A stretch of DNA of 39,401 bases. Origin: Sphingomonadaceae bacterium. Its GTDB lineage: Bacteria; Pseudomonadota; Alphaproteobacteria; Sphingomonadales; Sphingomonadaceae. The notes under the pieces are model-generated. The model did no database searches. It saw only the letters and a program-made list of their open reading frames with translations, and was not told the origin of the DNA. The stretch covers positions 1-39,401 of the forward strand of contig JAJUHA010000019.1 of NCBI GenBank assembly GCA_029268145.1. Direction: 5' to 3'. Shown here one piece after another: positions 29,691 to 38,742 of the stretch. The stretch's first letter is position 1; each line of letters opens with the position of its first letter. The translations under genes were made by a program, and so were the position numbers.

Positions 29691-30415
29691 GGGACGCGCG
29701 CGAGACGCGCGACCGCCTCGGCCCTCAGCGCAGCGGCCCGGGGACAGTCGGGGAACAGGTGGCGGGCGAGGAATTGGCCGGTCAGCGCGAGACCCGCCGC
29801 GACGTCCGCTTCTGCCGCCGCCGCGTCCCCGTCATCGGCAAGGAAGGCCGGAAGCGGCAGCAGCCGGCCTGCCCAAGGCTGGCCTTGTGCCGCCTTGCGC
29901 GAGACGGCGCGCCCGGTGCGCGGGCTGACGAAGCCGAGATCGTCGGCCCGGCCGGTCAGGGCACAGCAGGAAAGGTCGAGCCCGAAGCCCAGCCCGGCGA
30001 GGAGATCGCGCTCGAACCGCACCATCGCCGCCCGCCAATCGCCGCCGCCGCCCATCCGGTCAAGCAGGCCGTCGAAGCGCTGGTAGAGGTCGGGCTGTGC
30101 CTCGCCCTCCGGCAGCGCCGCGGCCAGCAGCTGGACGAGATAGTCGAGCACTGCAGCCGTGCCCGGCGCGAAGGCGAGCAGGGCGCGGCTTGCCAGCGCT
30201 TCGAGGCGGGCGGTCGGCAGCTGGTCGGCAAGCCGGGAGCCGAGCGTCAGCCGCACCCGGTTGCCCGGCGCGAGATCGCTCCGGCGGCGCCGGCTGCGCG
30301 CGCCGTGGACATAGGCCGCGACCAGCCCCGAGCCGAGCGAGAGGAAGCGCACCACCGCGCCATGCTCGCCATGCGGCAGCGCGGTCAGCACCAGCGCGTC
30401 GTCGCTCCGCTCCAT
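29687..30415 (-). CDS. recO: DNA repair protein RecO
   Basis: This 242-residue RecO has an N-terminal OB-fold (VLTALPHGEHGAVVRFLSL, then YVHGARSRRRRSD) and a C-terminal helical part with the partly retained cysteine (LSCCALTGR). With RecR and RecF it loads RecA at gaps. The start is immediately after the era stop (TGA then ATG with no gap). Typical RecO length. Confidence 0.93.
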   Translation of the reverse strand: MERSDDALVLTALPHGEHGAVVRFLSLGSGLVAAYVHGARSRRRRSDLAPGNRVRLTLGSRLADQLPTARLEALASRALLAFAPGTAAVLDYLVQLLAAALPEGEAQPDLYQRFDGLLDRMGGGGDWRAAMVRFERDLLAGLGFGLDLSCCALTGRADDLGFVSPRTGRAVSRKAAQGQPWAGRLLPLPAFLADDGDAAAAEADVAAGLALTGQFLARHLFPDCPRAAALRAEAVARLARVP

Positions 30416-31327
30416 TCAGCGCCGTCCCGGCGCCTGCAGGCCGAGCGCCTTCAGCATCCGCGCGTCCTCGCTCCAGCCCGGTTCCACCCGCACGTGGAGG
30501 AACAGATGGACCCGGGCGCCGAGCGCCTCGCCGATCGCCCTGCGCGCGGCCTCGCCGATCGCGCGGATGCGCGCACCGCCCCGGCCCAGCACGATCGCCT
30601 TCTGGCTGTCCCGCTCGACGAGGATCTGCTGGCGGATGGCGATGCTCCCGTCCGCGCGCGTCTCGAACGTCTCGGGCAGCACCGCGGTCGCATAGGGAAG
30701 TTCCTGGCCCAGCTGAAGGAAGAGCTGCTCGCGGGTCAGCTCGGCGGCGAGCAGCCGGGCCGGCGCATCGGTCAGCTGGTCCTCCGGGTAGAGCCAGGGG
30801 CCCTCGGGCACTGCGGCCGCCAGCGCGGCCCTGAGGTCGGCGACGCCATCGCCGGTGAGCGCCGAGACCATGAACACCCTGGCGAAGCTCGCACCGGCCG
30901 TCAGCCGCGCCGCCAGCGGCAGGAGCTGGTCCTTCGCCACCAGGTCCACCTTGTTGAGCACCAGCCACGACGGCGCGTCCTCGGCCCCGAGGTCGGCAAG
31001 GGCGTCGGGCACGACCGGTCGGACGGCATCGACCAGCAGGAGGCGGATGTCGGCGTCCCGGGCGGCATCGCGTGCCTCGGCCAGCATCGCCCGCTCGATC
31101 GCGCGCCGGGGCGCGAACAGCCCGGGCGTGTCGAACAGGAGGAGCTGCGCCGGCCCGGCGAGCGCGATCCCGAGGAGGCGCGTGCGCGTCGTCTGCACCT
31201 TCGGGCTAACGATCGCGAGCTTCTGGCCGACGAGCGCGTTGACCAGGGTCGACTTGCCGGCATTGGACGCGCCCATCAGCGCCACCACGCCGCAGCGCGC
31301 CGGTGCCGGCGGCGGCGCCTCAGCCAT
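30416..31327 (-). CDS. era: GTPase Era
   Basis: This 303-residue ribosome-assembly GTPase binds 16S rRNA. The G domain has GASNAGKSTLVN (G1), DTPGLF (G3) and NKVD (G4). The C-terminal KH domain has LGRGGARIRAIGEAARRAI. The ATG sits 8 bp inside the end of rnc (ATGGCTGA), so rnc and era are translationally coupled, as in most bacteria. Confidence 0.97.
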   Translation of the reverse strand: MAEAPPPAPARCGVVALMGASNAGKSTLVNALVGQKLAIVSPKVQTTRTRLLGIALAGPAQLLLFDTPGLFAPRRAIERAMLAEARDAARDADIRLLLVDAVRPVVPDALADLGAEDAPSWLVLNKVDLVAKDQLLPLAARLTAGASFARVFMVSALTGDGVADLRAALAAAVPEGPWLYPEDQLTDAPARLLAAELTREQLFLQLGQELPYATAVLPETFETRADGSIAIRQQILVERDSQKAIVLGRGGARIRAIGEAARRAIGEALGARVHLFLHVRVEPGWSEDARMLKALGLQAPGRR

Positions 31328-32042
31328 CCCGCCGCCCGAGGAAGATCTCGGCGGCGCGCGTCTCGGCTTCCTGCTTGGAGCCCCCGCTCGCTTCCACCGG
31401 CGGCAGGTCGCCGACCGTCAGCCGCACCTCGAAGCGGGGCGCATGGTGCGGCCCGGACCGCCGGATCGTCTCGTAGGCCGGCGGCTTCAGGCCGCGCGCC
31501 AGGGCCCATTCCTGCAGCGCCGACTTGGGATGCTTGACTGACTCGACCTGCCCGCCCAGCCGGTCGGCCCAGGCGCGGAGCACCAGCGCCTCGGCCGCGG
31601 CATGGCCGGCATCGGCGTGGACGGCGCCGATCAGCGCTTCCAGCACGTCGCCGAGGATGTTGTCGCTGTCGGCTCCGCCGTCGCTTCGCGCCTGCTGGTT
31701 CAGCCGGACCCGCGCCGGCACCCCGAGCGCGCGGGCAACCGCCGCGCAGGTCTCGCGGCTGACGAGATGATGGAAGCGCCGCGTCAGCCCGCCTTCCGGC
31801 TCGCCCGGGAAGGCGCGGTAGAGATGATCCGCGATGACGAGCCCGAGCACCCTGTCGCCGAGGAACTCCAGCCGCTCGTAATTGTCGGCTCCGACGCTGC
31901 GGTGGGTGAGCGCGCGCAGCAGCAGGCCCTCGTCGGCGAAGGCATGGCCCAGGATCCGGCGGCTCCAGCTCGCGTCGTCGAGGCTGCCCGTCGCCTGCCC
32001 GGCAGGCTCCTCCCCGGTGCGCGAACCGGAGGCGGGCGTCAC
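31320..32042 (-). CDS. rnc: ribonuclease III
   Basis: This double-strand-specific endoribonuclease has about 240 residues. The catalytic signature ERLEFLGDRVLGL and the second acidic motif DVLEALIGAVHADAG are intact. The dsRNA-binding domain follows (HPKSALQEWALARG, ASGGSKQEAETRAAE). The start is uncertain: a GTG at 32042 has GGGGAG 8 bp upstream and is preferred, and an ATG at 32114 would add 24 non-conserved residues. lepB, which often precedes rnc in sphingomonads, is not here; the upstream gene is divergent pgi. Confidence 0.95.
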   Translation of the reverse strand: MTPASGSRTGEEPAGQATGSLDDASWSRRILGHAFADEGLLLRALTHRSVGADNYERLEFLGDRVLGLVIADHLYRAFPGEPEGGLTRRFHHLVSRETCAAVARALGVPARVRLNQQARSDGGADSDNILGDVLEALIGAVHADAGHAAAEALVLRAWADRLGGQVESVKHPKSALQEWALARGLKPPAYETIRRSGPHHAPRFEVRLTVGDLPPVEASGGSKQEAETRAAEIFLGRRDG

Positions 32043-32220
32043 CGCGCCGGGCTCCCCGGCGGCGCGGTCCGGCGGGACCAGGTTCGGGCCCGGGCATCGC
32101 CCCGGGCGGCACATGCGCAGCGCATCGCCTCCGGGCTTGCGTTGTCGCTTGCGTCTGTCAAGCAGGGCGGCGGCTGATCGGGTCCACTCCGGGCCCGATG
32201 GCGAGCGGACAGGAGGCGCC

Positions 32221-33747
32221 ATGGGCGGCAGCACGGACAGCATCGCCGGCACCTGGCCCGCGGGCGGGGCGTGGCGCCGCCTCCAGGCGCTCGCCGCAGC
32301 ACCCCGGCCCCCGCTCGCCGACCAGCTTCGCGCCGGCCATGCAGACCGGCTGCACCTGCCGGGGATTCTCGTCGAGCTGTCCCGCCTTGGCCTCGATCCC
32401 GAGGTCGTCGCAGCGCTCGGCGCGCTCGCCGCCGAGCGGCGTGTTGCCGGCTTCCTCGCGGCGGTCGCGGCGGGTGCGATGGTCAACCCCTCCGAGTGCC
32501 GCGCCGCGACCCACATGGCGCTGCGCGATCCCGCGCGGCGGGCGTTGCATGGCGGGCATGCGGCGCTGCGGCGCGAGGCCGGGCGGCTGCGCGCGGCCGG
32601 CTTCCGCCACCTGCTCCACATCGGGATCGGCGGGTCGGCGCTGGGCCCCGCCCTTCTCCTCGATGCGCTCGGCGCGACGGGCGACGGGCCGGAGGTCCGG
32701 GTGGTCTCCAACATCGACGGCGAAGCGCTTGCGCGCGCCACCCGCGATCTCGAGCCTGCCACCACCGCGCTCATCGCCGTCTCCAAGACCTTCACCACGC
32801 TCGAGACCCGGCGGAACCTCGAAAGTGCGTGCCGGTGGCTGGCCGAAGGCGGGGTCACGGAACCGATGGCGCGGGTCACGGCCGTCACCGCCGCGCCCGG
32901 GCGGGCGGCGGAGGCGGGCGTGCCGGAGGGCCAGATCCTCGCCTTTCCCGAGACGGTCGGCGGCCGCTACTCGCTGTGGAGCGCGGTCGGGCTGCCGTTC
33001 GCCGTGCGCTGCGGCTGGGCGGCCTTCGAGGCGCTGCTCGATGGCGCGCATGCGATGGACCGACATGTCCTCGCCGCCCCGTTTCCGGCCAATGCCGCGC
33101 TGCGGCTGGCTGCCGCCGACTGCTGGTTCGCCACTCTCCTCGGGCGGCCGACGCGCGCCGTCTTCGCCTATGATGTCCGGCTCGCCCTGCTGCCCGCCTG
33201 GCTCCAGCAGCTCGAGATGGAGTCGAACGGCAAGGCGGTCACGGCGGCCGGGCAGCCGGTCGAGGGGCCGACCGCGCCCATCCTCTGGGGCGGGACGGGC
33301 ACGGATGCGCAGCACGCGGTGTTCCAGCTGCTCCACCAGGGCACGCACGCCGACCCGGTCGAGCTGGTCGCCGTCGCGACACCCGGGCACGGCCTCGATC
33401 CCGCCCACCATGCCCAGCTTCTGGCCAACGGCCTCGCCCAGGGGGCGGCGCTCGCCCTCGGCCGGCCCGATGCGCCCGATCCGGCGCGCCGCTTCCCGGG
33501 CAACCGGCCGAGCGCGACCTTCCTCCTCGACCGGCTCGCACCCGACCGGCTCGGCGCGCTCCTCGCGCTCCTCGAGGCGCGCACCGTCGCGTTCGCGGCC
33601 TTCCTCGGGCTCAACCCCTTCGACCAGTGGGGGGTCGAGCTCGGCAAGGAGATGGCGGCCGCCATCGCCGCGGGCGCGGCGGCACCGGATGCGGTGACGG
33701 TCGCGCTCCAGGCCTTCGTCGCCGAGGCTCAGGCGAGTGCTGCGTAG
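32221..33747 (+). CDS. pgi: glucose-6-phosphate isomerase
   Basis: This 508-residue PGI interconverts glucose-6-phosphate and fructose-6-phosphate. The phosphate-binding segments GIGGSALGPALL and VSKTFTTLETRRN, the catalytic-region QQLEMESNGK and the C-terminal NPFDQWGVELGK are present. The ATG follows GGAGG at good spacing. The N-terminal part is more diverged than usual for the family, but the active-site blocks are complete. Its 3' end overlaps the convergent serine hydrolase by 19 bp. Confidence 0.95.
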   Translation: MGGSTDSIAGTWPAGGAWRRLQALAAAPRPPLADQLRAGHADRLHLPGILVELSRLGLDPEVVAALGALAAERRVAGFLAAVAAGAMVNPSECRAATHMALRDPARRALHGGHAALRREAGRLRAAGFRHLLHIGIGGSALGPALLLDALGATGDGPEVRVVSNIDGEALARATRDLEPATTALIAVSKTFTTLETRRNLESACRWLAEGGVTEPMARVTAVTAAPGRAAEAGVPEGQILAFPETVGGRYSLWSAVGLPFAVRCGWAAFEALLDGAHAMDRHVLAAPFPANAALRLAAADCWFATLLGRPTRAVFAYDVRLALLPAWLQQLEMESNGKAVTAAGQPVEGPTAPILWGGTGTDAQHAVFQLLHQGTHADPVELVAVATPGHGLDPAHHAQLLANGLAQGAALALGRPDAPDPARRFPGNRPSATFLLDRLAPDRLGALLALLEARTVAFAAFLGLNPFDQWGVELGKEMAAAIAAGAAAPDAVTVALQAFVAEAQASAA

Positions 33748-34922
33748 ATCAGCTGGCGGAGCTCCCGCCGCACCGGCCAGGTGGAGGAGGGGATGAGCTG
33801 GGTCATGAACACGACCGAAAGCTCATCGGCCGGATCGCACCAGAAGAAGGTGCTGGCAGCACCTCCCCAGAACCAGTCGCCGTCATTGCCCGGAAGGCCA
33901 GTCTTCACCCAGTCGGTGGTGGTGGCAAAGCCGAGGCCGAAGCCGACTCCCGCATAGGCCGCCTCGGAAAAGAGCGACCGCGAGACGGCCGGAAGATCGA
34001 CGCCGCCGGGCAGGTGGTTCGCCGTCATCTGGGCGAAGGTCCGGCGCCCGAGGAGGTCGTGCGCGCCCGTGCGCAGCGCCTCGACGAAGGCCAGATAGTC
34101 GGCCGCCGTGCCGACGAGGCCGCCGCCGCCCGAGACGAAGCCGGGAGGTTCGAGGAAGGAGGAGGTCTCGGCCTGGTCCTGCACCTCGATCCCGCCGCCG
34201 CGCTTCGGCTGGTAGCAGGTGGCCAGCCGCGCGCCGCTCCCGGGCTTCACGAAGAAGCCGGTGTCGGCCATGCCGAGCGGGGAGAGGATGCGCTGCTCGA
34301 GGAAGGTCGCGAACGGCAGGCCCGAGAGCTTCTCGACCAGCCAGCCGCACACGTCGGTCGCCACCGAATAGTTCCAGGCCTCGCCCGGCGAGAATTCGAG
34401 CGGGATGCTGGCCAGCGCCTCGATCATGCCGGCGAGCGTGCCCGACTTCTCGATCTCGCCGATGCCCTTCTGCCGGTAGGCGGCGTCCACGTTGGAGCGC
34501 AGCTGGAAGCCGTAGGTGAGGCCCGAGGTGTGGCGCAGCAGGTCGATGACCTGCATCGGCCGCGCCGGCGGCGTGGTGATCCAGCCGGTCTTCGCCGTGC
34601 CGCCGGCGAACACCCGGAGATCGCGCCACTCGGGAATGTGCCGCGCGACCGGATCGTCGAGCGCGAAGGCGCCCTCCTCGAACAGCATCATCAGCGCGAC
34701 CGAGGTGATCGGCTTCGTCATCGAGTAGATGCGGAAGATGGTGTCGGCCTCGAGCCGCCGGCCCTGGGCCAGGTCGGCATGACCGTTCACCGAGCAGAGC
34801 GCCACCTCGCCGCCGCGCGCCACGAGGAGCAGCGTGCCCGGCAGCCGGCCGGTCGCGACATAGCGCTCGGCGAGAAACCGGTCGATTGCTGCCAGCCTGC
34901 CGGCCCGGAACCCGTGCGCCAT
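33729..34922 (-). CDS. serine hydrolase, class C beta-lactamase-related (EstB-like)
   Basis: This 397-residue protein of the AmpC/EstB fold has the SxxK motif SMTK in IYSMTKPITSVALMML, the Tyr motif in NYSVATDV, and WGGAAST in place of the KTG box. Lack of KTG and of a signal peptide points to a cytoplasmic esterase/carboxylesterase of the EstB type rather than a true beta-lactamase. It reads toward pgi and overlaps its end. Confidence 0.87.
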   Translation of the reverse strand: MAHGFRAGRLAAIDRFLAERYVATGRLPGTLLLVARGGEVALCSVNGHADLAQGRRLEADTIFRIYSMTKPITSVALMMLFEEGAFALDDPVARHIPEWRDLRVFAGGTAKTGWITTPPARPMQVIDLLRHTSGLTYGFQLRSNVDAAYRQKGIGEIEKSGTLAGMIEALASIPLEFSPGEAWNYSVATDVCGWLVEKLSGLPFATFLEQRILSPLGMADTGFFVKPGSGARLATCYQPKRGGGIEVQDQAETSSFLEPPGFVSGGGGLVGTAADYLAFVEALRTGAHDLLGRRTFAQMTANHLPGGVDLPAVSRSLFSEAAYAGVGFGLGFATTTDWVKTGLPGNDGDWFWGGAASTFFWCDPADELSVVFMTQLIPSSTWPVRRELRQLIYAALA

Positions 34923-35019
34923 CCCGCCTGTCCTTCTCTCCCGTCTTGGCTTCCCCGCCGTCCCGGGCTAGCAGCCGCGCCGGGCTTGGCAAGGGCTCAT
35001 GACGGCCAGGCGCCGTCGC

Positions 35020-35095
35020 GGGCGGTTAGCTCAGCTGGCAGAGCGTCCCGCTTACACCGGGAAGGTCGGCGGTTCGATCCCGTCACTGCCCACCA
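35020..35095 (+). tRNA. tRNA-Val (anticodon TAC)
   Basis: This 76-nt cloverleaf includes an encoded CCA end. The acceptor GGGCGGT pairs with ACTGCCC (one G-T pair); the D-stem is GCTC/GAGC; the anticodon stem TCCCG/CGGGA encloses loop CTTACAC with anticodon TAC; the T-arm has GGTTCGATCC. It is on the plus strand, divergent from the serine hydrolase. Confidence 0.96.
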
Positions 35096-35104
35096 CTGCC
35101 AGCC

Positions 35105-35160
35105 CGCAGCCCCGGTCCCGCAGCCCCGGTCCCGCAGCCCCGGTCCCGCAGCCCTGTCCC
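35105..35160. repeat. 14-bp tandem repeat after tRNA-Val
   Basis: CGCAGCCCCGGTCC occurs three times exactly (35105-35146). A degenerate fourth copy follows, and then further CCGCC-rich variants to about 35190. It is non-coding, not a multiple of three, and lies between the tRNA and the receptor promoter region. Confidence 0.8.
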
Positions 35161-35212
35161 GCCGCCCCGGTTCCGCCGCCCCGTTCCCGTGGTTCCCGCG
35201 CTCGGCGTTGCC

Positions 35213-35227
35213 TGTTGCGTCGCAACA
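35213..35227. promoter_or_regulatory. perfect palindrome upstream of the TonB receptor
   Basis: TGTTGCG-T-CGCAACA is a 15-bp perfect inverted repeat. It lies 131 bp before the receptor ATG and 14 bp before the Pho-box-like array. It could be an operator for an unidentified repressor. The arms are too short for a convincing terminator. Confidence 0.4.
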
Positions 35228-35240
35228 ACACCCCAGGCGC

Positions 35241-35284
35241 GAGTCAAAGGGCCATCATCGCGGTGTAACACTGGCTTCACGAAT
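35241..35284 (+). promoter_or_regulatory. possible PhoB operator (four half-sites) before the TonB receptor
   Basis: Four elements are spaced exactly 11 bp apart: GAGTCAA, CCATCAT, GTGTAAC and GCTTCAC. Their TCA/TAA cores start at 35244, 35255, 35266 and 35277. Each matches the half-site CTGTCAT at 3 to 5 positions. The array ends 73 bp before the receptor ATG. No good -10 is visible, so this is a candidate only. Confidence 0.35.
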
Positions 35285-35357
35285 GGCGGCCAAGGGCGGC
35301 CGGGAGCAACCTGCGGGGGCGGCTGCACGTCCTCGCGCAGCTTTGGAGACCCTTCCC

Positions 35358-38300
35358 ATGGCAGCCTCGTCCTCGCCGGTGGTCCTCGGCATCCTCCGCG
35401 CAACCGTCGCGCTCTGTGCGGTCGTCGCGCCCCTCGCCTTCCCGCCGCAGGCCCTGGCGCAGGAAGTGACCGGCACGATCCGCGGCCAGGTCACCGACGA
35501 TTCGGGAGCGCCGATTGCCGGTGCCACCGTTACCATCCTCCACGTGCCGAGCGGCACGCGCACGGTCGTCACCTCGGATTCGTCCGGCAGCTTCAGCGCC
35601 GCCAACCTCCGCATCGGCGGCCCGTTCCAGATCTCGGTCGATGCGCCCGGCTTCGATTCGGCGACGGCGACGATCACCAACGTCGTCTCGGGCGAACCCC
35701 AGCGGCTCGCCGTCTTCCTTGTCCCCGAGGGCCAGACCATCGAGGTGACCGCCTCGCGGGCACGCGAAAGCTCTGTTGCCATCGCCAGCGGCGCTGCAAC
35801 CGTGCTGACCGAGGCGGACATCGCCGGCGTGGCAACCGTCAACCGCGACATCCGCACGCTCGCCGCGCGCAGCCCCTTCGTCGCACTCGATCCCACCAAC
35901 GGCACCGGCGCCATCTCGATCGCCGGCCAGAACAACCGCTTCAACCGCATCACGGTCGATGGCATCGCCTTTGGCGACCCCTTCGGCCTCGAGGCCGGCG
36001 GCCTGGCCTCGGCGCGCGGCCCGGTGCCGCTCGATGCCATCGGCGAGTTCGCCGTCGAGATCGCGCCCGTTGACATCCAGCAGGGCAATTTCCAGGGCGG
36101 CGCCGTCAACACGGTTCTGAAGTCGGGCGGCAACAGGCTCGGTTTCACCGGTTTCTTCACCTGGGCCGGAGACGAGCTCGCCGGTTCGCGTACGCGCGAC
36201 CGCACCGTCGATCGCAACTTCGAATCGCGGATCTGGGGTGTCCAGCTCACCGGCCCGATCGTGAAGGACAAGCTGTTCTTCGCCGTCACCTACGAACAGC
36301 TGGACGATTCCACCCCGGCCAATGTCGGACCGGCGGGCGAGCAGTTCCCGAACACGCTCGAACAGGTCACGCGGGCGAGAATCCAGCAAGTGCAGGACAT
36401 CGCCGAGCGTGTCTACGGTTATGATGCCCTCGACGTCGCCGAGGCCGTCGAGGAGGACGACAAGAAGCTGGTCGCCAAGGTCGACTGGAACATCACGGAC
36501 AATCACCGCCTTGCGCTGACCTATATCTACAGCGAGGGCAACCTTCTCGCCGGTCAGACCTCGGCGGGCGAGGTTGGCGCGGCGAACCAGACGCTTTCAC
36601 TCCAGTCGAACAACTATAATCAGGGCTCGATCAACCATTACGGCGTTGCCCAGCTGAACAGCGACTGGACCGACTTCTTCTCGACCCAGCTGCGGTTTTC
36701 CTACAATGATTACGAGCGGCTGCAGGTGCCGTTCAACGGTCGGGACTTCGGCCAGTTCCAGGTCTGCCTGCGCGACGGCGCCACCACCGGCAGCGGCTCG
36801 CCGCCCTGCCCGGCCGGAACCGGCCGGATCCAGTTCGGCCCGGATGCCTTCCGGCAGGCGAACGAACTGGCCGTCAATACGCTCGGCACCGAGTTCCTCG
36901 CGCGGATTCGGCAGAACAATCACGACGTGAAGTTCATCATCGAGCGTCGCCAGCAGGATTTCGACAACCTGTTCGCGCCGCGCGTGTCGGGCGTGTGGCG
37001 GTTCGACTCGCTCACCGACCTCGAACAGCAGCGCGCCAACGAGGTGGTCTTCGCTGCCCCGGTGCTCGGCGACATCCGGACCGTCGCGGCCGTCTTCACC
37101 AACACGGCCTGGAGCTTCGGCGGCCAGGACACCTGGGACATTCGCCCCGATCTCACCCTCATCTACGGCTTCCGCTACGACCTCTACGAGAGCCCCGACC
37201 GGCCGATCCTGAACGAGGCGTTTGCCGGCCGCTACGGCTTTGCCAACACCGCGACGCTCAACGGCCGAGGCATTCTCCAGCCCCGCTTCGGGATCAACTG
37301 GCGGGTCGATGACCGGCTGACCGTGCGCGGCTCGGCAGGCCTGTTCGCGGGCGGAACGCCCAATGTCTGGATTTCCAACAGCTTCTCCAACCCCGGGCCG
37401 CTGCTGGCACAGACCACGATCCGCCGCAACGCCAGCGGCACCTTCTCGGTGTCCGACATCGTCGGCCTCACTCCGGACCAGGTTCAGGCGCTCGGCGCGG
37501 CCACGCTGAATGGCGTCACCGGCGGGACTGGAGTGCCTGCGGCGCTCCTTGCGGCACTCCAGGCCTCCGGCCCCGCGCTGGCCACCACCAACGCCCTCGA
37601 TCCCGACTTCGAGATCCCCTCGCAGTGGCGGGTCTCGGGCTCGGCCGACTACCGGGCCAATCTCGGGCGGCTGGGCGATGACTGGCGGATCGGCGGCGAT
37701 GTCATCTGGTCGCGGGTGAAGCAGGCGCTCACCTGGACCGATCTGCGTTCGGTCCCCAATACGGTCCAGGCGGTGCTTCCGGACGGGCGTCCCCGCTACC
37801 AGGCCGGTGTTCCCGGTTCCAACAACCAGGATGTGCTGCTCACCAACACCGACCAGGGCTACAGCTGGAACATCGTCGCGCGCGTGGACAAGACCTGGCC
37901 GTCGGGGCTCGACTTCGGCTTTGCCTATACCTTCCAGCGCGCCTACGACGTCAATTCCGGCACGTCGTCGATCGCCGGTTCCAACTACAACAATGCCGCT
38001 GCAGAGGATCCGAACAACGCCGCCTACGGCATTTCCAACTACCAGCGGGACAATGCCTTCCGGGTCAACCTTGGCTACCAGAAGGAGATCTTCGGCGACA
38101 ATCTGACCCGCTTCGACCTGTTCTTCAACTCGATTGCCGGACAGAGGTTCAGCTACACCTTCCAGGACCCGACACCGGCTCGCTCCGCCGTCTTCGGCAC
38201 GACCGGATCGAACAACCGCTATCTCCTGTACGTCCCCGACGTCTCGGCCATCAACGCCGATCCCCGCGTGGCCTACGCCAACGAGGCCACCTACACCGCC

Positions 38301-38678
38301 TTCCGCGACTTCGTCCTCGGCTCCGAGCTTGCGAACTATCAGGGAGAGATCGCGCCCAAGAACATCGGCCGGTCGCCCCGCTTCAACAAGCTGGACCTCC
38401 GGATCAGCCAGGAACTGCCCTTCTTCCTGAACGGGAAGTGGCAGTTCTTCGCGGACTTCGAGAATCTTCTCAACATGATCAACAAGGACTGGGGTTCGCT
38501 GCGGCAGGTCGCCTTCCCCTATTATGCCCCGCTGGTGCAGGTGGCCTGTGCCGGCACCACGAGCATCTCGGCGCCGTGCACCCAGTATGTCTACCGCAAC
38601 TTCCGGGCACCGGGCGAAACCAACTTCGTCAACATCTCGGTGTGGCAGATGCGCGTCGGCGCCCGGCTGACCTTCTGA
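35358..38678 (+). CDS. TonB-dependent receptor, Oar-like, with N-terminal carboxypeptidase-regulatory domain
   Basis: This is a 1106-residue outer-membrane receptor. The signal peptide (LCAVVAPLAFPPQALAQ) is followed by a CarboxypepD-reg beta-sandwich (GTIRGQVTDDSGAPIAGATV to LVPEGQTIEVTASR). The plug domain (ANRDIRTLAARSP-like, NRFNRITVDGIAFGD, AVNTVLKSGGN) comes next, and then a long beta-barrel with aromatic strand ends, finishing NISVWQMRVGARLTF. The domain order and length match the Oar/CarboxypepD-reg group used for large or unknown ligands. Energy would come from TonB-ExbBD encoded elsewhere. The ATG at 35358 is chosen for the signal peptide, with GGAG 8 bp upstream; the longer open frame to 33627 is non-coding. 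A possible PhoB site lies upstream, and a hairpin terminator follows. Confidence 0.93.
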   Translation: MAASSSPVVLGILRATVALCAVVAPLAFPPQALAQEVTGTIRGQVTDDSGAPIAGATVTILHVPSGTRTVVTSDSSGSFSAANLRIGGPFQISVDAPGFDSATATITNVVSGEPQRLAVFLVPEGQTIEVTASRARESSVAIASGAATVLTEADIAGVATVNRDIRTLAARSPFVALDPTNGTGAISIAGQNNRFNRITVDGIAFGDPFGLEAGGLASARGPVPLDAIGEFAVEIAPVDIQQGNFQGGAVNTVLKSGGNRLGFTGFFTWAGDELAGSRTRDRTVDRNFESRIWGVQLTGPIVKDKLFFAVTYEQLDDSTPANVGPAGEQFPNTLEQVTRARIQQVQDIAERVYGYDALDVAEAVEEDDKKLVAKVDWNITDNHRLALTYIYSEGNLLAGQTSAGEVGAANQTLSLQSNNYNQGSINHYGVAQLNSDWTDFFSTQLRFSYNDYERLQVPFNGRDFGQFQVCLRDGATTGSGSPPCPAGTGRIQFGPDAFRQANELAVNTLGTEFLARIRQNNHDVKFIIERRQQDFDNLFAPRVSGVWRFDSLTDLEQQRANEVVFAAPVLGDIRTVAAVFTNTAWSFGGQDTWDIRPDLTLIYGFRYDLYESPDRPILNEAFAGRYGFANTATLNGRGILQPRFGINWRVDDRLTVRGSAGLFAGGTPNVWISNSFSNPGPLLAQTTIRRNASGTFSVSDIVGLTPDQVQALGAATLNGVTGGTGVPAALLAALQASGPALATTNALDPDFEIPSQWRVSGSADYRANLGRLGDDWRIGGDVIWSRVKQALTWTDLRSVPNTVQAVLPDGRPRYQAGVPGSNNQDVLLTNTDQGYSWNIVARVDKTWPSGLDFGFAYTFQRAYDVNSGTSSIAGSNYNNAAAEDPNNAAYGISNYQRDNAFRVNLGYQKEIFGDNLTRFDLFFNSIAGQRFSYTFQDPTPARSAVFGTTGSNNRYLLYVPDVSAINADPRVAYANEATYTAFRDFVLGSELANYQGEIAPKNIGRSPRFNKLDLRISQELPFFLNGKWQFFADFENLLNMINKDWGSLRQVAFPYYAPLVQVACAGTTSISAPCTQYVYRNFRAPGETNFVNISVWQMRVGARLTF

Positions 38679-38684
38679 CCGGGG

Positions 38685-38710
38685 GGCGGGGGGCGGCCCC
38701 CGCCTTTCCT
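38685..38710 (+). terminator. intrinsic terminator of the TonB receptor
   Basis: An 8-bp stem (GGCGGGGG with CCCCCGCC, loop GCGG) is followed by TTTCCT, starting 6 bp after the receptor stop. Confidence 0.7.
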
Positions 38711-38742
38711 CGCGTCCGCGTTCCCGCTACGCGTGGCCGCGC

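Noticed and set aside
27195..30086. 963-residue plus-strand open frame opposite parC
   Set aside because: Antisense shadow in GC-rich DNA; parC on the other strand is unambiguous.
33729..34922. Serine hydrolase considered as an antibiotic-resistance AmpC enzyme
   Set aside because: It lacks the KTG motif and a signal peptide; EstB-type esterase fits better.
35105..35190. GC-rich repeats considered as CRISPR or coding
   Set aside because: Units are directly adjacent with no spacers and are not multiples of three.
33627..35357. Upstream extension of the TonB receptor frame to give 1683 residues
   Set aside because: The extension is antisense to the serine hydrolase, runs through tRNA-Val, and would bury the signal peptide.
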